In this document: piece after piece, positions 7,963 to 14,296 of the stretch
Numbering within the stretch: position 1 is the stretch's first letter
Layout of the letters: every line of letters starts with the position of its first letter
Assembly: GCA_038223055.1 (NCBI GenBank)
Contig: JBBRHF010000051.1
Span: 1 to 23,813, forward strand
Reading direction: 5' to 3'
Length of the DNA stretch: 23,813 bases
Origin: JBBRHF01 sp038223055
GTDB taxonomy: Bacteria > Actinomycetota > Actinomycetes > JACCUZ01
The notes under the pieces: model-generated
What the model was told of the DNA's origin: nothing
The model's database searches: none
What the model saw: the letters and a program-made list of their open reading frames with translations, nothing else
Position numbers and translations under genes: made by a program

Positions 7963-9279
7963 ATGTCTCAGGAACACACCCGCATCCTCGTCGTCGGCGG
8001 CGGCTACGTCGGCATGTACACCGCCATGCGCCTGCAACGACGCCTCAAGGCCGAACTGGTCGCCAAGACGGTGAACATCACCGTCGTCGAGCCACGCTCC
8101 TACATGACCTACCAGCCGTTCCTGCCCGAGGCCGCCGCCGGCAGCCTCGAGCCGCGCCACGTCGTGGTGCCGCTGCGGCGGGTGCTGCGGCACTGCGAGG
8201 TCCTGAACGGCCGGGTGGTCGGGGTCGACCACGCGCGCCGGCTGGCCACGGTGCAGCCCAAACATAGTGAGCCGGTCGAGTTCGGTTACGACGTCATCGT
8301 CCTCGCGCCCGGCTCGATCGCGCGCACCCTGCCCATCCCCGGACTCGCGGACGTCGGGATCGGTTTCAAGCAGGTCGAGGAGGCCATCGGCCTGCGCAAC
8401 CAGGTGCTCGAGAAGCTCGACATCGCCGCGGGTCTCACCGACCCGGAGGCCCGCCGGCCGATGCTCACGTTCGTGTTCGTCGGCGGCGGCTACGCCGGGA
8501 TCGAGGCGCTCGCCGAACTGGAGGACATGGCGGCATACGCCACGCGCTACTACCCCGGCCTGTCCAAGGACGACCTGCGGTTCGTGCTGATCGAGGCCAC
8601 CAGCCGCATCCTGCCCGAGGTCGGCGAGGAGCTGGGCCGCTACACGGTCGGGGAGCTGCGCCGGCGTGGCATCGACATACGCCTGGACACCCGGCTCGAG
8701 TCCTGCGTCGGCGGGCACATCGTGCTCTCCGACGGCGAGGAGTTCCGGGCCGAGACTCTGGTGTGGACGGCAGGGGTCAAGGCCAACCCGATGCTGACCC
8801 GCACCGACTTCGAGCTCGACGACAAGGGCCGGCTCACGGCTCGCGCCGACCTGCGCCTGACTGGGGTCGATGGCGCCTGGGCGGCGGGGGACTGCGCGGC
8901 GGTCCCCGACCTGACCGGGCCGCCCGGTGCGACCTGCAGCCCGAGCGCGCAGCACGCCGTCCGCCAGGCCCGCCGACTCGGAGACAACATCGCGCTGGTC
9001 TTGCACGGCGCCACGCCGGAGGATTACGTGCACAAGCACGCCGGATCGGTCGCCTCCCTGGGCCTCTACAAGGGCGTGGCCCAGGTCTACGGCGTGAAGT
9101 TGCGCGGCTTTCCCGCCTGGTTCATGCACCGCAGCTACCACGTCAGCCGGGTTCCCACCCTGAACCGCAAGGTACGGGTCATCCTGGACTGGACGCTGGC
9201 GCTGTTCTTCCGGCGCGACGTCGTCTCGCTGGGGTCCCTGCAGACGCCGCGCGAGGAGTTCAAGGAGGCCGCTCGGTGA
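7963..9279 (+). CDS. ndh: Type II NADH dehydrogenase (NDH-2)
   Basis: The 438-residue FAD enzyme has two dinucleotide folds: an FAD-binding GGGYVG at 12-17 and an NADH-binding GGGYAG at 174-179 followed by an acidic residue (E181). The C-terminal FAD motif 'GAWAAGDCAAVPD' is near 302-314. The tail (LNRKVRVILDWTLALFFRRDVVSL) is the amphipathic, membrane-associating end typical of NDH-2. It passes electrons from NADH to menaquinone without pumping protons, on the inner face of the membrane. Its promoter looks leaderless. The stop overlaps the start of a 21-codon ORF (TGATG), so downstream genes may be coupled to it. Confidence 0.93.
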   Translation: MSQEHTRILVVGGGYVGMYTAMRLQRRLKAELVAKTVNITVVEPRSYMTYQPFLPEAAAGSLEPRHVVVPLRRVLRHCEVLNGRVVGVDHARRLATVQPKHSEPVEFGYDVIVLAPGSIARTLPIPGLADVGIGFKQVEEAIGLRNQVLEKLDIAAGLTDPEARRPMLTFVFVGGGYAGIEALAELEDMAAYATRYYPGLSKDDLRFVLIEATSRILPEVGEELGRYTVGELRRRGIDIRLDTRLESCVGGHIVLSDGEEFRAETLVWTAGVKANPMLTRTDFELDDKGRLTARADLRLTGVDGAWAAGDCAAVPDLTGPPGATCSPSAQHAVRQARRLGDNIALVLHGATPEDYVHKHAGSVASLGLYKGVAQVYGVKLRGFPAWFMHRSYHVSRVPTLNRKVRVILDWTLALFFRRDVVSLGSLQTPREEFKEAAR

Positions 9280-9344
9280 TGGCGCTGGACCGACGCTTGG
9301 TGTGGGCGCTGGACCAGCGCTCGGTGACGGCGCTGGACCGATGA
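9279..9344 (+). CDS. 21-aa bridging ORF with internal repeats
   Basis: The ATG overlaps the ndh stop (TGATG at 9277-9281) and the stop overlaps the ATG of the ACT-domain gene (ATGA at 9341-9344). The peptide consists of repeats MALDRRLV / WALDQRSV / TALDR, from a 24-bp unit. There is no Shine-Dalgarno sequence for the downstream gene, so this ORF could carry ribosomes from ndh to it. It might also be a chance frame in a repeat expansion. Confidence 0.4.
   Translation: MALDRRLVWALDQRSVTALDR
9281..9342 (+). repeat. Degenerate 24-bp tandem repeat (2.6 units)
   Basis: Three copies of GGCGCTGGACC (preceded by T, G or A) occur 24 bp apart between ndh and the next gene, with the in-between bases partly conserved (CGCT.GGTG). 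The period is a multiple of three, which keeps the bridging ORF open. Confidence 0.75.
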
Positions 9345-9862
9345 GTCTCCTGGCGGTCACGGTCATCGGCCACGACCGGCCGGGCATCATCGCGCAGACC
9401 ACCGCCGTCCTGGCCGATCTCGAGGGCAACCTCGAGGACTCCACCATGACGATCCTGCGGGGCCATTTCGCCATGGTCCTGCTGGTGTCGACGCGCGCCT
9501 CGCCTGCGGCCGTCGAAGCGGGCCTGTCGGTCCTCACTGCCGACGGGACGTTGCAGGTCGTGGTGCGCGAGGTTCCCGACGACCATGAGGGTGTCGGCGC
9601 GCACGGGTCGACGTACCTGCTCTCGGTGCACGGCGCCGACCGTCCCGGCATCGTCTCGACCATGACGGCGGTGGTCGCGGCAGCCGGGGGGAATATCACC
9701 GATCTGTCGACCCGGCTGACCGGCCGGCTGTACGTGCTGCTCGCCGAGGTCGACCTGCCGGCGTACGCCGACGCGGCGCAGCTCGGTCATCAGGTCGATC
9801 ACGTCGCCGGGCAGCTGGGCGTCGATGCCTCCTTCACCCCTCTCGACAGCGACCTGATGTGA
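9341..9862 (+). CDS. Double-ACT-domain protein (GcvR-like)
   Basis: The 173-residue protein is built of two ACT domains (about 3-85 and 90-170), each starting with the hallmark 'VTVIGHDRPGIIAQ' or 'LSVHGADRPGIVS' and 'GGNITDLSTRL'. GcvR-type proteins have this layout and act as small regulatory or amino-acid-sensing modules in the cytoplasm. No catalytic domain is attached (for instance no formyltetrahydrofolate hydrolase domain). The start is set by the ATGA overlap with the bridging ORF and by the fold beginning at once. The next gene, a peptide deformylase, begins 16 bases later, so both are likely in one transcript. Confidence 0.85.
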   Translation: MSLLAVTVIGHDRPGIIAQTTAVLADLEGNLEDSTMTILRGHFAMVLLVSTRASPAAVEAGLSVLTADGTLQVVVREVPDDHEGVGAHGSTYLLSVHGADRPGIVSTMTAVVAAAGGNITDLSTRLTGRLYVLLAEVDLPAYADAAQLGHQVDHVAGQLGVDASFTPLDSDLM

Positions 9863-9878
9863 CCCTCGGGGACTTGGT

Positions 9879-10415
9879 GTGACCTCGGGTCTGCTCCCCC
9901 CGTTGCCGGTCGGCCGGGTACGCCCGGTCGTGGAGGCCCCGGCCGGCGCCCTGTCACGGCGATCGGAGGAGGTAGACCCGGTGGACCCGGAGGTCGTCGC
10001 GCTCGCCGCCGACCTGCTCGCGACCCAGCGGTCCTCGCCGGGGTGCGTCGGGCTCGCTGCTCCCCAAGTAGGGGTCGGCGTGCGGCTTTTCTCCCTCGAT
10101 GTCACCGGGCACGCCAAGACCCGCACCTGCCACGGCCCGCTGGTTCTGGCCAACGCCAGCATCCTGACCGCCTCGCGGTGGGAGCGCGCCCGCGAGGGCT
10201 GCCTGTCGGTTCCCGACCTGACCGGCGACGTCAAGCGCGCCACCCGGCTGCGGCTCCGGGGTGTCGTCCCCGGCACGGGTGTCGAGGTCGAGGTCGAGAC
10301 CGACGCCTTCGAGGCCAGGGCGTTTCAGCACGAGATCGACCACCTTGACGGCCTGCTCTTCCTCGACCGGGTTGCCGGTGCCCACGCCCTGCACGCCCGC
10401 CAGGTCTATCTGTGA
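9879..10415 (+). CDS. def: Peptide deformylase
   Basis: The 178-residue metalloprotease removes the formyl group from new proteins. All three family motifs are visible: motif 1 GLAAPQVG (58-65), motif 2 EGCLS with the metal-ligand Cys108, and motif 3 HEIDH (151-155), where two His bind the metal and Glu is catalytic. The residue normally Gly at the start of motif 1 is Cys56 here (CVGLAAPQ). The GTG start at 9879 has GGGGA about 6 bases upstream and fits the family length. Confidence 0.95.
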   Translation: MTSGLLPPLPVGRVRPVVEAPAGALSRRSEEVDPVDPEVVALAADLLATQRSSPGCVGLAAPQVGVGVRLFSLDVTGHAKTRTCHGPLVLANASILTASRWERAREGCLSVPDLTGDVKRATRLRLRGVVPGTGVEVEVETDAFEARAFQHEIDHLDGLLFLDRVAGAHALHARQVYL

Positions 10416-10423
10416 GCCGGTTG

Positions 10424-10490
10424 GTTACCGGCGGTCTCGGTGGCTCACTGGCGCAGTCACGGTCTGTCACCGGCGGTCTCCGTCCATCAC
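10424..10490 (+). repeat. 25-bp direct repeat pair upstream of the tRNA
   Basis: Copies at 10424-10448 and 10466-10490 share GT.ACCGGCGGTCTC.GT and end in TCAC (20 of 25 positions identical). They are spaced 42 bp start to start, about four helical turns. They lie between def and the tRNA -10 box. Confidence 0.6.
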
Positions 10491-10495
10491 GGCAG

Positions 10496-10501
10496 TAGGC
10501 T
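10496..10501 (+). promoter_or_regulatory. -10 element of the tRNA gene
   Basis: TAGGCT lies 10 bases before the first tRNA base, the right distance for a short 5' leader. No convincing -35 hexamer is present at 16-18 bp. Confidence 0.4.
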
Positions 10502-10511
10502 CGCGCCGCCT

Positions 10512-10588
10512 GCCCCCGTAGCCCAACTGGCCGAGGCGCTCGTCTTAAAAACGAGGTCATAGTGTGGGTTCGAGTCCCACCGGGGGCA
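10512..10588 (+). tRNA. tRNA with anticodon UAA, class I shape (leucine-like by anticodon)
   Basis: The cloverleaf can be folded by eye. The acceptor stem is GCCCCCG/CGGGGGC, and the D-stem GCC/GGC has GG in its loop. The anticodon stem CTCGT/ACGAG closes a seven-base loop CTTAAAA, giving anticodon TAA. The T-arm is GTGGG-TTCGAGT-CCCAC and the discriminator base is A. CCA is not encoded. The variable region is only 8 bases, whereas bacterial tRNA-Leu normally has a long variable arm of well over ten bases. By anticodon it would read UUA, a very rare codon in such genomes; by shape it is not a normal tRNA-Leu. Confidence 0.8.
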
Positions 10589-10679
10589 CCCGCAGAACAG
10601 TTTTTCGGCGATTTGGTCGCGGCACTCCGGCTCGGCGATGGCGCTCACCGGGAGGGAACCCCGCTCGGGCTCGTCGCGT

Positions 10680-10685
10680 TAGGCT
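10680..10685 (+). promoter_or_regulatory. -10 element for the Bax inhibitor-1 family gene
   Basis: TAGGCT lies 44 bases before the start codon, leaving a ~38-nt leader with a strong Shine-Dalgarno sequence. Identified by resemblance to other -10 boxes in this window. Confidence 0.35.
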
Positions 10686-10729
10686 GTTTAAGACCCCGCA
10701 ACAGCGCGGGCGATTCCCGGAGGGGAGAC

Positions 10730-11515
10730 ATGGAAAGCCGGAACCCGGTCTTCAGCAAAAGCAAGGCCTTCTCGAACACGGGGCAGGCAGCGGCGAGCGA
10801 TGCTCCCGTGATGAGTGCTCAGCAACTGCAGGACCTGTTCAACTCACCGACGGCCACCCGCGTGCAGACCGGCCGGATGACGATGGACGACGTCGTCATC
10901 AAGACCGGTCTGATGTTCGCGGTGCTGCTGCCCGCAGCCGCGCTCAACTACGTGCTCAACAACTCACTGCTCACCTTCGGCGGCATGATCGTCGGACTGG
11001 TGGTCGGCTTGGTGGTCTCGTTCAAGCAGTCGACCAACGCCGCCCTGATCTTGTCCTACGCCGGGCTGGAGGGGCTGTTCGTCGGCGGCATCAGCCGGCT
11101 CTTCGAGAACTCCTACAACGGCATCATCGCCCAGGCCGTGCTGGCGACCCTGTCGGTCTTCGGGGTGGCGCTGTTCGCCTACAAGAGCGGGCGGGTGCGC
11201 GTCACGCCCAAGTTCCAGCGCACGGTGATGATTGCGATGGGCGGCTACCTCGTCTTCATCCTCGTCAACCTGGGTGTGAGCATGTTCACCGACAGCAGCC
11301 TGCGCTCAGGCCCGCTGGGTCTCGCGGTCGGTGCGTTCGCCGTGGTCCTCGCTGCGGCGATGCTGATCCTGGACTTCGACTTCGCCGACCAGGGAGTCAA
11401 GAACGGGCTCCCGACCAGGTTCGCCTGGCTCGCCGCGTTCGGGCTGGTCGTGACGCTGGTGTGGCTCTACATCGAGCTGCTGCGGCTGATCTCGATCTTG
11501 CGGGGCAGCGACTGA
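10730..11515 (+). CDS. Bax inhibitor-1/YccA family membrane protein
   Basis: The 261-residue protein has a ~50-residue polar cytoplasmic N-terminus (SAQQLQDLFNSP, then TRVQTGRMTMDDVVIKTG) and seven hydrophobic segments from about residue 58 to 257. This is the layout of the actinobacterial BaxI_1 family. The conserved acidic cluster 'LDFDFADQGVKNGLP' (D215, D217, D220) before the last segment corresponds to the pH-sensing, channel-gating aspartates of the superfamily. It probably leaks or exchanges Ca2+ or protons across the membrane. ATG 10730 is chosen for the GGAGGGGA Shine-Dalgarno sequence 4 bases upstream; the frame is open further upstream, but it would run across the tRNA. A strong terminator follows. 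Confidence 0.9.
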   Translation: MESRNPVFSKSKAFSNTGQAAASDAPVMSAQQLQDLFNSPTATRVQTGRMTMDDVVIKTGLMFAVLLPAAALNYVLNNSLLTFGGMIVGLVVGLVVSFKQSTNAALILSYAGLEGLFVGGISRLFENSYNGIIAQAVLATLSVFGVALFAYKSGRVRVTPKFQRTVMIAMGGYLVFILVNLGVSMFTDSSLRSGPLGLAVGAFAVVLAAAMLILDFDFADQGVKNGLPTRFAWLAAFGLVVTLVWLYIELLRLISILRGSD

Positions 11516-11540
11516 GCGGCGCGAAACTGCACGACCGGTT

Positions 11541-11570
11541 GGCCGCCACCCGACGTACCGGGTGGCGGCC
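11541..11570 (+). terminator. Strong hairpin terminator
   Basis: GGCCGCCACCCG and CGGGTGGCGGCC form a perfect 12-bp stem around the 6-base loop ACGTAC, 25 bases after the stop of the Bax inhibitor gene. The following bases (TTCGTGGTTG) are only partly T-rich, as is common in GC-rich actinobacteria. Confidence 0.85.
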
Positions 11571-11674
11571 TTCGTGGTTGGCGAGCACCTCGATCGCCTC
11601 GGGCTGCTCGCACGATCTCGGCCGCGCCCTCGACCCTCACGACTGTGAGTCACGGCGCCAGCACCGGGGCGAAC

Positions 11675-11902
11675 CTACGTCTTGCGCTGCGCCCGGCGCT
11701 TGTCGTGCTCGTGCACGATCGCCGTTGCGTGCCCGTGAGAGAGATCGTGCTCGTCGCGCAGCCAGTTGACCCGCTCGTCGAAGCGGAGCAGGGCGGGACC
11801 GTCGTCCAGAGCCTTGAACCACTCGGCGAGGTCGCGACCGGTGGCCTTGGGCACCCGTTCGACCAGTTGAAGATGAGTTTCGTCGGAGTGGTTCAAGGGC
11901 AT
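11675..11902 (-). CDS. DUF4287 family small protein
   Basis: The 75-residue basic protein matches the DUF4287 pattern: 'ATGRDLAEWFKALDD', then 'RFDERVNWLRDEHDLSHGHATAIVHEHDKRR'. It is predicted all-helical and soluble; no enzymatic function is known for the family. The ATG at 11902 has GGAGG six bases upstream (11909-11913, read on the minus strand). It is transcribed towards the Bax inhibitor gene and may share its terminator. Confidence 0.8.
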   Translation of the reverse strand: MPLNHSDETHLQLVERVPKATGRDLAEWFKALDDGPALLRFDERVNWLRDEHDLSHGHATAIVHEHDKRRAQRKT

Positions 11903-12133
11903 CGGGCGCCTCCAGGGTCATGGGTCATCGGACCATGAGGTGAGACTGCCCGACGGCGGGTGGACGCACAAGCCCTGCGCCGCTCCCAGTCTTCCCCACG
12001 CCACGATCGAGGCTGTCGCGCAAAGGGATGCCGCCGAGGACCAGGGGCGACGTAGACCGGCTGTGCGCGCCGATTCGCGCCATCCAGCTGGTCCACTTTG
12101 CGGCAAAATGGTTCTTCACGGTAGTGGCGACGA

Positions 12134-12240
12134 TGGCGTACACCTGGTGAGATGGAGCCATCTCGACAGACGAGATTTCCCCACGCAAACGAGGTGAAAG
12201 TGAGCCTCCCGAGGGGTCGACGCCTCGGCAGGGGGCTTTT
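12134..12240 (+). ncRNA. Possible small RNA
   Basis: A weak promoter (TTGCGG at 12098, 18-bp spacer, TAGTGG at 12122) would start a transcript near 12134. The transcript would hold a perfect stem (GAGATGG/CCATCTC, 12149-12164) and end at a hairpin followed by TTTT (12240). There is no ORF upstream on this strand that needs this terminator. This is inference from layout only; the promoter is weak. Confidence 0.25.
12204..12240 (+). terminator. Hairpin followed by TTTT
   Basis: The core stem CCGAGG/CCTCGG (12209-12214 with 12223-12228) extends after a 2-base bulge into CCTC/GGGG and ends in TTTT (12237-12240). This is the only T-tract terminator seen in the window. Confidence 0.5.
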
Positions 12241-12384
12241 CACCGTGGTCGGCGGCGCTGTCAGCCCGCTCGGGCCGAAGTGAGCGGCAGGGGGACGCTC
12301 GAGTCGCCTGCGATCCCCAACTCACGATCATGCAAGAGAGGTCCGTCGTCAGCGACCCCGAGCGGTCGGCTCGGGTCGCGCGGC

Positions 12385-12487
12385 GTCGGTCGGGTTCCCG
12401 CGTCGGTCGGGTTCACGCGTCTGGTCGGGTTCCCGCGTCGGTAGGGTTCCCTCGTCGGTAGGGTTCCCTCGTCGGTAGGGTTCACGT
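12385..12487 (+). repeat. Six tandem 17-bp repeats in a promoter region
   Basis: Units start at 12385, 12402, 12419 (18 bp), 12437, 12454 and 12471. The first three have TCGGGTTC cores; the last three are GTCGGTAGGGTTC plus CCTC or ACGT. The last three therefore each contain TAGGGT, a TANNNT -10 hexamer. The last copy ends directly at the GTG at 12488, with six bases between its TAGGGT and the start codon. Confidence 0.85.
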
Positions 12488-12904
12488 GTGGTGGACCCTG
12501 GGACGCCGACGCCTTGGGCGACCGCGAAGAGCGCGATGTCGAGCGACGTGCGCAGGGTGTCGGACCGGCTGCGGATCCTCTCCGAGGCGCGGCTGGCCGG
12601 TGAGGTGCCCGGTCATCGGTCCCGGGCTGGCGCCGGGCGCGCCGTGGCCCAGCGTCTGGCCGACCTCGCGGCGGGCGTCGAGGCTCGCGCGGCGTCAGTT
12701 GCGCCGGTTTGGCGGGTGCTGCCCCACCTGCCCGATCTTGCCGTGGGTGACCAGGTCGCGGTGACCGGTGCGGACGCGACGGCCGGGCTCGGCGACGTAC
12801 AGCCGGAGGACGTGGTTTGGGACCGTGCGGCCGGGCCGACGCCGGCACAGGTGTCCATGGCGGCGGTCGCCGCCGAGCTCGCGGCGACCCGTCGCCTGCT
12901 GTAG
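12488..12904 (+). CDS. Unknown small protein, 138 aa
   Basis: I do not recognise this protein. After a Pro/Thr-rich N-terminus it has an amphipathic helical stretch (SDVRRVSDRLRILSEARL, then GAGRAVAQRLADLAAGVEARAA), a hydrophobic central part (VWRVLPHLPDLAVGDQVAVTGADA) and a C-terminal helix (VSMAAVAAELAATRRLL). No signal peptide or membrane span is seen. GTG 12488 fits the TAGGGT-N6-start leaderless pattern. ATG 12539 (MSSDVRRVSDRL) is an alternative that begins closer to the structured part. It stops at the edge of a 7-bp repeat array and converges on the thiolase gene. Confidence 0.6.
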   Translation: MVDPGTPTPWATAKSAMSSDVRRVSDRLRILSEARLAGEVPGHRSRAGAGRAVAQRLADLAAGVEARAASVAPVWRVLPHLPDLAVGDQVAVTGADATAGLGDVQPEDVVWDRAAGPTPAQVSMAAVAAELAATRRLL

Positions 12905-12981
12905 CCCCGCTCCCCGCTCCCCGCAGCCCGCTCCCCGCTCCCCGCTCCCCGCTTCCCGCTCCCCGCTTCCCGCTCCCCGCT
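12905..12981. repeat. Eleven copies of a 7-bp tandem repeat (CCCCGCT)
   Basis: Eleven units of CCCCGCT with single-base variants (CCCCGCA, GCCCGCT, TCCCGCT) run from the stop codon of the 138-aa gene towards the stop of the convergent thiolase gene. The 7-bp period is not a multiple of three, consistent with a non-coding spacer. Such an array is prone to copy-number change. Confidence 0.9.
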
Positions 12982-13006
12982 TCCCCGATCACGGCGCCAG
13001 GCGCCT

Positions 13007-14230
13007 TCAGCTCAGTCGCTGCAGGACCATCGCCATTCCCTGGCCGCCGCCAACGCACATCGTCTCGAGGCCCCACTCCTTGTCGTGGGTCTGCAGTGAG
13101 TTGATCAAGGTCGTCGTGATCCGGGCTCCCGTCGAGCCGAACGGGTGGCCCAGGGCGATCGCGCCACCGTTGACGTTCAGACGGTCGAGGTCGACGCCCA
13201 GGTCCTGGTAGGACGGGATGACCTGGGCAGCAAAAGCCTCGTTGATCTCGACCAGGTCGATGTCGCCGATGCCCATGCCGGCCAGCGCCAGCGCGCGCCA
13301 CGTGGCCTCGACCGGGCCGAGTCCCATGATCTCCGGGGACAGCCCCGAGACGCCCGTCGCCACGATGCGGGCCAGCGGCGTGAGGCCAAGTTCCGCCGTC
13401 CGGGCGTCCGACATGATCACGACCGCCGCCGCGCCGTCGTTGAGCGGACAGCAGTTGCCGGCCGTTACGGTCCCGTTCGCGCGGAACACGGTGCGCAGGC
13501 CCGCTACGCCCTCCAGCGTGACCCCCGGGCGAGGGCCGTCGTCGCGGGCCACCACGGTGCCGTCCGGCGTGGTGACCGGCACGATCTCGCGGTCGAAGAA
13601 CCCGTTGGCGATGGCCTTCTCGGCAAGGTTTTGCGACCGCACCCCGAACTCGTCCTGCTCTTGCCGGCAGATTCCCCGGGACGTGGCGAGGTTCTCGGCG
13701 GTCTGGCCCATGGCGATGTAGACATCGGGCATCAACCCGTCCTCACGCGGGTCGTGCCAAGCCTCGTTGGCTGCGGCCATGGCCTCGGACCGGGCGATCG
13801 CCACGACCGATCCAGGGTGGTAGAACGCCTCCCGCCCGCGTCCGGCGCCCTCGAACTTCGGGTATCGGGAGACGCACTCAACCCCGGCGGAGACGAACGC
13901 GTGGCCTTCGCCGGCCTTGATCGCGTGGAAGGCCATCCGCGATGTCTGCAGCGACGAGGCGCAGAACCTGTTGACCGTCGTCCCCGGCAACCCGTCGTAG
14001 CCCAGCATCACCGCGACCCGGCGGGCGATGTTCACGCCCTGCTCGCTGTGCGGCTCGGCGCACCCGAGCATCAGGTCATCGATCGTGGCCGGGTCAAGCC
14101 CCGGGATTCGGTCCAGGACCCCTCGTACGACGGCGACGGCGAGGTCGTCGGGGCGAACGTCCTTCAACGACCCCTTGACTGCTCGGCCTATTGGAGTGCG
14201 TGCGGTGGCGACGACAACAGCCTCAGGCAT
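13007..14230 (-). CDS. Acetyl-CoA acetyltransferase / thiolase
   Basis: The 407-residue thiolase has all catalytic parts: nucleophile Cys90 in 'NRFCASSLQ', His362 in 'NVNGGAIALGHPFGSTGAR', and Cys392 in the C-terminal 'CVGGGQGMAMVLQRL'. It condenses or cleaves acyl-CoA with CoA in the cytoplasm (fatty acid degradation or acetoacetyl-CoA formation); the substrate cannot be told from sequence. ATG 14230 has a GAGGAGA Shine-Dalgarno sequence upstream. It lies 66 bases downstream of the SGNH hydrolase gene on the same strand, so they may be co-transcribed. Thiolase, SGNH hydrolase and cystathionine beta-synthase adjacency is also seen in Streptomyces as I recall it, so this is probably an ancestral actinobacterial arrangement. 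Confidence 0.93.
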   Translation of the reverse strand: MPEAVVVATARTPIGRAVKGSLKDVRPDDLAVAVVRGVLDRIPGLDPATIDDLMLGCAEPHSEQGVNIARRVAVMLGYDGLPGTTVNRFCASSLQTSRMAFHAIKAGEGHAFVSAGVECVSRYPKFEGAGRGREAFYHPGSVVAIARSEAMAAANEAWHDPREDGLMPDVYIAMGQTAENLATSRGICRQEQDEFGVRSQNLAEKAIANGFFDREIVPVTTPDGTVVARDDGPRPGVTLEGVAGLRTVFRANGTVTAGNCCPLNDGAAAVVIMSDARTAELGLTPLARIVATGVSGLSPEIMGLGPVEATWRALALAGMGIGDIDLVEINEAFAAQVIPSYQDLGVDLDRLNVNGGAIALGHPFGSTGARITTTLINSLQTHDKEWGLETMCVGGGQGMAMVLQRLS

Positions 14231-14296
14231 GACGGGTCTCCTCAGTCGACCAGGCCGAACTTACGACCAGGCCGGAGTATGCCGGAACGGGCCACG

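Larger units (their letters stand above)
11903..12487. other. Mostly non-coding interval
   Basis: No ORF here has a recognisable product. The longest minus-strand frames (for example 11925-12188 and 12261 upward) lack family resemblance, and the latter owes its openness to the repeats. The interval holds a 7+2+7 inverted repeat at 12149-12164, a terminator-like hairpin with TTTT at 12204-12240, and the 17-bp repeat array at 12385-12487. Base composition is visibly less GC-rich around 12095-12190 than in the flanking genes. Confidence 0.6.

Noticed and set aside
7003..9699. 898-codon minus-strand open frame over the uracil-DNA glycosylase, ndh and ACT genes
   Set aside because: It has no recognisable domains and the composition of an antisense frame; three well-supported genes lie on the other strand.
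11925..12188. Minus-strand 87-codon ORF in the non-coding gap
   Set aside because: There is no Shine-Dalgarno sequence, no family resemblance and shadow-like composition towards its end.
12385..12990. Repeat arrays considered as CRISPR
   Set aside because: The units are 17 bp and 7 bp, directly adjacent with no spacers, and there are no cas genes.
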